From positions 1-10,503 of the forward strand of contig NWUY0300129634.1 in the NCBI GenBank assembly GCA_004151065.3: a DNA stretch of 10,503 bases, given 5' to 3'. Below are positions 1 to 5,763 of the stretch, one piece after another; position 1 is the stretch's first letter; the number at the start of each line of letters is the position of its first letter. Source of the stretch: Larix sibirica (lineage: Eukaryota; Streptophyta; Pinopsida; Pinales; Pinaceae). The notes beneath the pieces were generated by a model, which worked only from the letters and a program-made list of their open reading frames with translations, was not told the DNA's origin and ran no database searches. The position numbers were made by a program, and so were the translations under genes.

Positions 1-1143
1 TCAATGTTGCACTACCTTACTCATATTCCTACACTCAATCACTTGGATATTTCCTTCAATAGTCTTTTGTATTGAAACATTGTACCGGTTGGCTTCCAAA
101 TGAGCCTATAGAACATGCCCTGCTCCTCCATACCTTCTTGTCCATCTCACATTTATGCATAAATCCCTCAGTTAGAGAGTTCACCTACTCATCCCAGAGC
201 AGTGATAAAATTGATCTTACATATGGGGCGATAGCAAGAATAGAGATTGCGGGCATATATTTTGTCTGTCTTTGGAATCATTTTCTTTGTGTGGAGGTCG
301 AGTCCTCTCTCTACTTCCTCCTAAGATCAAGCTTAAGCCTCCTCCTTCAAAGTGACTAATGGTGACAAGGGGTTTGAGAGCAATTCTACCAGTAAGAGGG
401 GAAGAAATGCAATAGCAGATTTGCAGATGCTTTAGCCAAGCAACGTGTAGCTCCTCTAATAGTTTTTGGTATTAAAACTTTCCCAATTCAACAAACAAAT
501 CAAGTCTTTGGAATGTGAATATCATTGGACTTGTGGGCTACTGTCATGGGTAGAGCTACTAATCTCCAATTTTTGGTCTTCAATGTCCGAAGTGGTGCAA
601 GATTTGGATCGCTTGATGTGGCCTCAACAAGAGAAGAGTGCTTGCTGAGATAGTTGTCCCTGGGTGTGATGGGATCATTAATAAAATCTAGAAGGGAAAT
701 CAACAACCCATACTCCATCTTTAAATTTGCTCCTCTTTAAAGCTCCAATTTACACTGGAAATCCGATAACATGGGTCCTCTGAAACAGTGAATTTCTGTT
801 AAAAACAAAAGTTTTGATACTAAATATGTTTTGGTGTGGCAATAAGATTAGATTTGATCCTATTTTGTTTTGTGGTGGCCTAGAAAAGGCATGGTTTTCA
901 ATTACATAAAATCAACGTTTCACTAATTCTTTGTGCACCAATTTAAATGAACATAATTATAGGCTCTCTAATTCAAGCATTGTTAATTGTTCATTTTGAT
1001 TTATATGATATAGCTGTAATTAATTGTTCAACTTACCAAAATACTAAATATGTCAAATTTTTTAAAATTTTAATAATATATTAAATATTTTAAATTAATC
1101 TAAAGTTGTAGCAAAGACTAACTGCTTTGCACCTATTTTGCTT
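1..1143. other. Unassigned, mostly noncoding left flank
   Basis: Open frames here are short (95 codons or fewer) and none gives a product I recognise, apart from the RNase H-like remnant described separately. The first ~720 bases are of mixed composition and could be worn-down retrotransposon sequence. From about 720 the sequence becomes steadily more AT-rich until the tandem array begins near 1144. A small inverted repeat (gcaaag at 1111-1116, ctttgc at 1125-1130) is visible but too short to mean much. I see no promoter, tRNA or other RNA gene. Confidence 0.5.
396..518 (+). pseudogene. Possible RNase H C-terminal remnant of an LTR retrotransposon
   Basis: The open stretch of 40 codons between the stops at 393 and 516 reads NSRFADALAKQ early on. 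In plant Ty3/gypsy polyproteins the RNase H domain ends in a segment of the type NxFADALA, whose Asp is the last metal-binding residue, so this looks like a surviving scrap of that motif. No other RNase H motif (the first Asp, the Glu, the middle Asp) is found in the neighbouring bases in any frame I read, and the sequence after the motif is not recognisable. LINE RNase H domains have a related ending, so the class is not certain. The match rests on about ten residues and could be chance. Confidence 0.25.
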
Positions 1144-1590
1144 ATTAAAATGTATAAAATTTATATACACCTTGTGATATGAGACTAGATATATGCACAT
1201 CTCTAACCTATACACACTTTCTTATATGGCACTATTAACTTATTCAAAAGAGTAAGATTTGTAGACACATTTATGGTGTCTTAATAAAAGTTTGATATGA
1301 AACTATTAAATTATTCAAAAAGATAATAATTATATACTCTTTTGATATTAAAGTTTGATATGAAACTATTAAATTATTCAAAAAATAATAAGTATATACT
1401 CTTTTGATAGTGTCTTTATAAAATCTTGATATGGCACTATACCGTTATGAAAAATAAAGTATAGAGTTTATTAAGTTATTTAAAAGGACAAGATTTATAC
1501 GTAAGTAGATGGCACTTTGGTAAGATTTTATAAAATCTCATGGAAATATAGAATTCGTATTATATTAAGTTATTTTAAAAGGGTATGATG
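1144..1590 (+). repeat. AT-rich tandem repeat array, block A
   Basis: Degenerate head-to-tail units share the order: CTTGATATGG, CACTATTAAATTATTCAAAA, a GATAAGATTTATACAC-like stretch, then TGGTGTCTTTATAAAAT. The core begins near 1221, 1291, 1354 and 1425, giving periods of 70, 63 and 71 bp. The 1291 and 1354 copies are the closest pair. Later units, up to the GGGTATGATG near 1590, are more diverged. The same units return in the same orientation at 3418-3883 and 5143-5670. There is no coding potential. It may be a satellite or the internal repeat region of a larger noncoding element. Confidence 0.8.
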
Positions 1591-2155
1591 TTAGGTGTGG
1601 GGATTATTTTTAGTTTCAAAGGAAATTAAGAAATGAGTTATAAATGGGGTTTAGTGAAATAACAAACAATTAGGTTGAGGTATTAGCTCTATTTTAAGGG
1701 TTTAAAATTTGGAATTCAAGATACAACAAAAACATTTTGATCATTAGGATCTCAATTACATTTATAAGATTGATGAGCAATCTAATTAACCTATCCGATG
1801 GTAATCTTGCTAGACTCAATATTAGAATACAAAAGGAAGCTATTTGTTTTGAATATACATGGTATTTTCTTGTCCTAAGAGAGCACAATCGCTAAGATTA
1901 CTGTTTAGCCAATGCAACCTCTCATATAGATGTCAAATATTAAAGGTAAAGGGGAGATTATCCTACTCCCCCATCCCCAAATTGATTTAATATGATTAAA
2001 CCAAAGTGTTGTATGAATTCCACATCTCAAGGTAAATGGCAGTGTATAATTAATAATGAAGAGAAAATGTTAATGGTCATCATTTTTCTAGTAACATCAC
2101 ACTTTTTCCTTAATAAAGTGTCGAATCTTTCAATTGGATTTGGTTTTGAAGTCAA

Positions 2156-2365
2156 GTGTATTGGGATAATGGGATGCTATTCATTATTAGTTGTTATGGT
2201 TTTAGAGAGGCCTTTTTGTCTTTTAAACTTGCTAATCAAATACCACCCTTCAATTTTTCTATGCCTCCCCTCATTACGACATCCAAATTTCAAACCCCCT
2301 TGGTCCATTCAATAAAGCAAGTGAGATTTAATGTCTTTGGGTGTACTCATGCAATTAATTCATAA
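2156..2365 (+). pseudogene. Possible Ty1/copia integrase-region remnant
   Basis: The open stretch of 69 codons contains FREAFLSFKLANQIPP, then KFQTPL, then FNVFGCTHAIN. The spacing recalls the C-terminal side of the plant Ty1/copia integrase core, where a GEAxLTAxYLINRxP-type segment is followed by an FxTPxE-type motif and then by an LRVFGCxAY-type motif. The VFGC motif is the strongest part. There is no readable zinc finger or DDE catalytic residue upstream and no reverse transcriptase downstream, so only a fragment would survive. A noncoding origin with chance similarity is quite possible. Confidence 0.28.
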
Positions 2366-2695
2366 TGTTTATGTGATACTCCCAAAAATTGTGAATCTAG
2401 TTTGGTGTGGGAATTTGACTAGGGCATAGCTAGTGAACTTGGTTTGGTGTCGAATTTATTTGCATTCTATCCATGGTGGGAATTTAGTGCTTCCATATTT
2501 TGTGATTTTGTTTCAGTGAAGAGATTTGAATATGCCATAGTGTGGTTTGAATGAATCAGAGAAGAGGGTTAGGGTGGTTTTGTTCTTGTTTTCCCCTCTA
2601 AAGATGGTTTTTTGTTGAGCTTTAATTGGGCAATTGCATTGTTTAAACACCTTGACGAAGGAAATTGGGCTTGGTATTTCTGGTCTCTTTAAAAA

Positions 2696-3265
2696 ATGGA
2701 TAACTTGGGGAATCATTCCCATCCTAGGAACTATCCATTCTGCGCAATTTTTGACATCCTCAAGGTCTTGCATAGGCATGAATATCTTATAGCAAATAAT
2801 AAAACATCCATTTTCTCAGTTATATGCAAAGTGGAAATTCACAATAATGGGTATGTAGTGATAATGGAGACCCTAATTCAAGAAAAGAGACAAATCCAAT
2901 CCTTAGAAGATGAATGCAATTTTCTTCTCTTGCTAGTTACAAATTTGAATATGGGATTAGAAACTACTACATCTAACTTCAAAATGTCAACGGGTTTAGT
3001 CCTTGGGGAGTTGAAAGAAGAAGAAAACTTCCATCAACTACGTGAAGATGTAGACATGGATGGCAGGAATGAAGATGTGGACATGGATAGCAGGCATCAA
3101 GAATCTCAACCTTCACCTATTGGTCAAGAGGAAGCACACAACAACATGTTTTTCATTAAGATTATGTTTTTTTATATTTTACAAAATAAATTTGGTTCTA
3201 GGTGTCTTTTGAAGATCTATACTAGTAAAAACTTTTGGACATCCTTTACAAAAGTTTTTTTATAG
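2696..3265 (+). CDS. Unrecognised 189-codon open frame with a 9-residue repeat
   Basis: I do not recognise this product. It is the longest open frame in the non-array segment. The ATG at 2696 directly follows an in-frame TAA, but the same frame is open for about 38 codons before that stop, so the true reading frame may have begun further upstream and decayed. The middle third (MVIMETLIQEKRQ to GELKEEENF region) is rich in Glu, Gln and Leu and could form a coiled coil. It is followed by two tandem copies of a 9-residue EDVDMD(G/S)R(N/H) repeat, then a Gln/Ser/Pro stretch. The last ~40 codons are AT-rich, hydrophobic and probably not real coding sequence. No transposase or gag motif is seen. 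It could be a fragment of a transposon-encoded protein, a captured gene piece, or an ORF by chance. Confidence 0.25.
   Translation: MDNLGNHSHPRNYPFCAIFDILKVLHRHEYLIANNKTSIFSVICKVEIHNNGYVVIMETLIQEKRQIQSLEDECNFLLLLVTNLNMGLETTTSNFKMSTGLVLGELKEEENFHQLREDVDMDGRNEDVDMDSRHQESQPSPIGQEEAHNNMFFIKIMFFYILQNKFGSRCLLKIYTSKNFWTSFTKVFL
3044..3097 (+). repeat. Two tandem copies of a 27-bp coding-phase repeat
   Basis: GAAGATGTAGACATGGATGG starts at 3044 and its near copy starts at 3071, exactly 27 bp (9 codons) later. Each copy encodes EDVDMD followed by GRN or SRH. The two copies differ at only a few bases, so the duplication is fairly young or has been conserved, and its length keeps the reading frame of the surrounding open frame. 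Confidence 0.85.
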
Positions 3266-3433
3266 CAAATTCTCAATTTTTGGATAAATGATGAATTATA
3301 AATTGTAAAAAAATTATTTCTATTTTATATTGTATTTACCAAAACATTGAAACAAATTTATAATACAAAATTAACCATTTTGTAAAAAAGGTATTTCAAA
3401 AAATTAAAAAATATAGAGCCTTTATAAAGATTC

Positions 3434-3628
3434 ATAAAAATAAAGTTTGTAAGTTCAAGTGTGTTATTAAATTATTTAAAAGGATAAGGATGTGAAGCAA
3501 ACTTTTAATTTATACACACGTTGTGATATAAAAATAAAGTTTGTAAGTTCAACTGTGTTATGGCACTATTAAATTATTTAAAAGGATAGGATTTGAAGCA
3601 AACTTTTAATTTATATACACGTTGTGAT
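3434..3628 (+). repeat. Tandem pair of composite repeat units (94 and 101 bp)
   Basis: ATAAAAATAAAGTTTGTAAG begins at 3434 and again at 3528. Both copies run through TTAAATTATTTAAAAGGAT, a GAAGCAAACTTTTAATTTAT stretch and end in CACGTTGTGAT. The second copy has 8 extra bases (GGCACTAT), which are part of the family core, so the first copy has probably lost them. Each composite contains about 30 bp (the AAAATAAAGTTTGTAAGTTC piece) not present in ordinary units. Confidence 0.8.
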
Positions 3629-3753
3629 ATGGCAGTAGTAAATTAGTCAAAAAGATTAGATCTTTATAGACGTAATCCATATAGACATTGTGATATGGCA
3701 GCAGTATATTAGTCAAAAAGATAAGATCTTTATAGACGTAATCCATATAGACA
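3622..3753 (+). repeat. Two adjacent 66-bp repeat units, near identical
   Basis: The units run 3622-3687 and 3688-3753, each starting TTGTGATATGGCAG and ending in CCATATAGACA. By eye they differ at three positions out of 66, which makes them the least diverged pair in the whole array and probably its most recent duplication. The following unit starts TTGTGATATGGC at 3754. Confidence 0.88.
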
Positions 3754-3872
3754 TTGTGATATGGCTATATACATATCTTTAATCTCTAGATTTATACATA
3801 TCTTTAATATGTACACACTTGTGATATGACCGTATTAAATTCGTCAAAAGGATACTATAAACATTTTTAATC

Positions 3873-3883
3873 CATATGACATT
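3873..3883. repeat. Left target-site duplication of the minus-strand LINE
   Basis: CATATGACATT here is repeated exactly at 5132-5142. It is followed by a short T run, the expected complement of a poly(A) tail for a LINE inserted on the minus strand. Within the array it sits where other units read CCATATAGACATTGTGATAT, so it was part of the target. Confidence 0.8.
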
Positions 3884-3966
3884 TTTTTCATAACGAAAAA
3901 AGACAAACATTTATAATATATAAAAGTTGTATCGGAAATTACAGAGTGGCCACGAGAAGTGGAATC

Positions 3967-3991
3967 ATTATGTCTCCAAAAAAGACATAAT
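3967..3991 (-). other. 9-bp perfect hairpin near the LINE 3' end
   Basis: ATTATGTCT (3967-3975) and AGACATAAT (3983-3991) are exact reverse complements separated by a 7-base loop, CCAAAAA. On the element's own strand it lies in the 3' UTR, about 85-110 bases before the A run. Some LINE families, including plant L1-like ones, have 3' stem-loops recognised by their reverse transcriptase. Such a role here is only inference; AT-rich DNA gives hairpins by chance. Confidence 0.5.
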
Positions 3992-4152
3992 ATTGAACAG
4001 TGTTACCAAGACCACTATACTAGAAATAGCTATATAAAACCAGCTACTAATTCTACAGCTTTATCATAAAATATCTCGATACAAGACCATAATAACAAGT
4101 CTAAAAAAGAGCATATTAATGATTATGTGCTAGCAGACCACCCAACCAAAAA

Positions 4153-5131
4153 TCAAATAACTTCCAAGCCAATGCATGAACCATCCCTGATCTCTTCAAA
4201 ATGTAAACGTACGTCCATCGGGTCAATAGCCTTTAATAGCCTTTTTTGATAAGAGATCAGCTCTATAATTATATTCTTTGTAAATATGCTTAAAGGAAAT
4301 ATGTTCAAAGCTATTTATCAAAACTTGGACACAACTCAACTAATGATCCAAGAGGAGGTTACATAAGTTTATTTTTCCCAGAGCCTAATCAATAATGTGC
4401 TTAGAGTCTCCTATTATCAAAAAAGAATCTATATGCCTCAGGCCAACAAAATAGAGCAAGGTCCACAGTGCCAATAGCTCCGCTTTTGTATTGGAGCCAG
4501 CCCCAACCCCCATCCATAGGTTGGTGAAATGACCAAGAGTATATCTTATTACTACTCCAACCCCATGGAAACTCATGTGGGCCGCTCCACCAAAGAAACA
4601 AACCGACAATGCCTTATCCAACACCGACATTGTAATATGGCGAGGTCTAGTAATCAGAGGAACCCTATATAATGAGTCATGAAAAGCTTTGATTTTTAAA
4701 CTCACTAAAAGAGGACTAGATCGTTTCTCCTGAAAAATAAAATAGTTCCTGGCTCTCCAAATATACCACATTGTAATGAATGAAATAATCTGTAAGCAAG
4801 ACATATGCTTATACTAGGCCCCCAATTTTTATCCAATGTAACATGATTCCAACTAAACTTGAAGGAGAAAAGATCCCCCAAAAAAATCCAAATCTGCTGA
4901 AAATCAATACAATTTCCAAAAATGTGTTCAACCGATTCCTTCTCTTGAGCACACAGAGCACAAACTCCCGAACCAGTAAAACCTCTTTTTCCAAAAACTC
5001 AACCAAACAAAGCATTTGATCTTTAATGGTAAGTGTGTTTGCTAGAACCACTTGGTCTACCAAGTTGACGAACCAACATCCTTATGTTCCATAAGGAACT
5101 TATAAGCCAAGTCATATGACTCAATCAACAT
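4153..5131 (-). pseudogene. LINE ORF2 3' part: zf-RVT and RNase H, broken
   Basis: On the minus strand the start reads SYDLAYKFLMEHKDVGSSTW, typical of the region after reverse transcriptase. After a frameshift comes a zinc-binding segment with CALC (Cys codons at 4960-4962 and 4951-4953), His at 4924-4926 and Cys at 4909-4911, that is C-x2-C-x8-H-x4-C. A second shift near 4804 leads into WYIWRARNYFIF and then RNase H. There the first catalytic Asp is replaced by Gly (FGGAA, codon 4589-4591), while Glu (AELLAL, 4478-4480), Asp (GDSK, 4406-4408) and the last Asp (YRADLLSK, 4256-4258) remain. Two in-frame TAG codons, at 4385 in IIDxALGK and further on in DHxLSC, stand where Trp is expected. The end is probably the TGA at 4153-4155 after one more shift. 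In a live element this part would help form the nicking and copying complex; here it is dead. Confidence 0.85.
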
Positions 5132-5142
5132 CATATGACATT
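5132..5142. repeat. Right target-site duplication of the minus-strand LINE
   Basis: CATATGACATT matches 3873-3883 exactly. Directly after it the sequence reads TGTGATATGCC, resuming the array unit at exactly the phase at which block B stopped. A second CATATGAC lies nearby at 5113-5120, but it lacks the following ATT and is inside the LINE. Confidence 0.8.
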
Positions 5143-5670
5143 GTGATATGCCTCTAGATTTATACATATCTTTAATCTATACACACTTTGTGATATGACA
5201 CTACTAAGTTATCTAAAAAAGAATAAGATTTATACACACCTTAATGGTGTTTTTATAAAATCTTGATATGGTAATATTAGATTATTCATAAAGGTAATAG
5301 ATATAACACTTTGATGTTGCCTTTATAAAATAGCGATATGGCATTATTAAATATTAAAAAGGACAAAATCTATATACATTTTCACATAAAACATGTTTCA
5401 CTATTAAGTAAGGAAAATATGGAATTTATTGAGTTATTGAGAAGAGTATAGAATCGATGGCACTACTCAGTTATTAAAAAAGGGTAAGATTTATACGCAC
5501 CTTGTAAACTATTCACCTATTAAAAAAGATAAGATCTATACACATCTAGATGGGTTTTAATAAAATTTGTGGAAATTTATACCAAATTATATTATTTCAA
5601 AATGGTAAGATTTGTGCACAAACCTAGATGGTGTTTTTATTAAATCTCATGGAAAAATAAGTTTGTATCT
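5143..5670 (+). repeat. AT-rich tandem repeat array, block C
   Basis: Same family and orientation as blocks A and B. The GATAT core lies at 5192, 5265 and 5335, with periods of 73 and 70 bp, and further diverged units follow to about 5670. The unit order CTTAATGGTGTTTTTATAAA, CTTGATATGG, ATTATTCA resembles block A closely. The ending AATCTCATGGAAA (5643-5655) also matches the end of block A (near 1533-1546). The block ends where the plus-strand LINE begins. Confidence 0.85.
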
Positions 5671-5763
5671 TTGGTATCAGCTTGCTTGGTAACCTCTCTT
5701 CTCCAAGTGTCCCGCATTTAGACATCGGTATTGTTCCTGCAACCCCTTCTGCTTGTTTACACT

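Larger units (their letters stand above)
1591..3417. other. Non-array segment between blocks A and B
   Basis: This stretch lacks the array core and is less AT-rich than its flanks in its middle part (about 2500-3150). It holds a possible integrase-like remnant (2156-2365) and an unrecognised open frame (2696-3265); 1591-2155 and 3266-3417 hold nothing I can name. A weak duplication of TTTGGTGTGGGAATTT (2401-2416) recurs as TTTGGTGTCGAATTT (2443-2457). Array phase seems to carry on across the segment: block A ends in the AAAAGG-GAT part of the unit and block B starts in the CTTTATAAA part. It may therefore be an insertion, although I could not find terminal repeats or a target duplication. Confidence 0.45.
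3418..3883 (+). repeat. AT-rich tandem repeat array, block B
   Basis: This is the same repeat family and orientation as block A. It begins with CTTTATAAA near 3420 and carries three kinds of unit: a duplicated composite unit at 3434-3628, two near-identical 66-bp units at 3622-3753, and more diverged copies up to 3883. The last part includes CTCTAGATTTATACATATC at 3784, which recurs at 5152 in block C. The block stops at the left copy of the 11-bp target duplication of the minus-strand LINE. Confidence 0.85.
3884..5131 (-). mobile_element. 5'-truncated L1-type LINE, minus strand
   Basis: This 1248-bp insertion interrupts the tandem array. On the minus strand it runs from the tail of the ORF2 reverse transcriptase region, through a zf-RVT zinc-binding segment and an RNase H domain, to a 3' UTR of about 270 bp and a short A run (T run at 3882-3888 on the plus strand). 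It is flanked by 11-bp direct repeats. The structure is that of a target-primed reverse transcription product that stopped early, so endonuclease and most of the reverse transcriptase never arrived. It carries nonsense codons and frameshifts and cannot be active. I cannot compare its sequence with the plus-strand LINE because the preserved parts do not overlap. Confidence 0.85.

Noticed and set aside
72-359. Open frame of 95 codons on the plus strand.
   Set aside because: No recognisable motif and no repeat or codon pattern to support coding.
1694-1888. 64-codon minus-strand open frame.
   Set aside because: Leu/Ile-rich translation typical of AT-rich noncoding DNA; no family signature.
1951-1971. 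Hairpin GGGGAG with CTCCCC, loop of 9.
   Set aside because: A 6-bp stem without a T run or gene context; likely chance.
4809-5063. 84-codon minus-strand frame taken at face value as a protein.
   Set aside because: It is mostly a shifted frame; the real zf-RVT reading with the Cys/His motif lies in another frame across 4809-4990.
5113-5120. CATATGAC as an alternative right target duplication.
   Set aside because: It matches only 8 bases and lies inside the LINE coding sequence, while 5132-5142 matches 11 and borders the resumed array.
1144-5670. The spaced repeats could be mistaken for a CRISPR array.
   Set aside because: Units are contiguous, degenerate and AT-rich with no distinct spacers, no cas genes, and a plant context.
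5672-5680. TGGTATCAG resembles the start of the primer-binding site used by plant LTR retrotransposons (initiator Met tRNA).
   Set aside because: Only 9 bases match, the following bases (CTTGC) do not fit, there is no LTR end beside it, and the downstream coding is a LINE ORF1.
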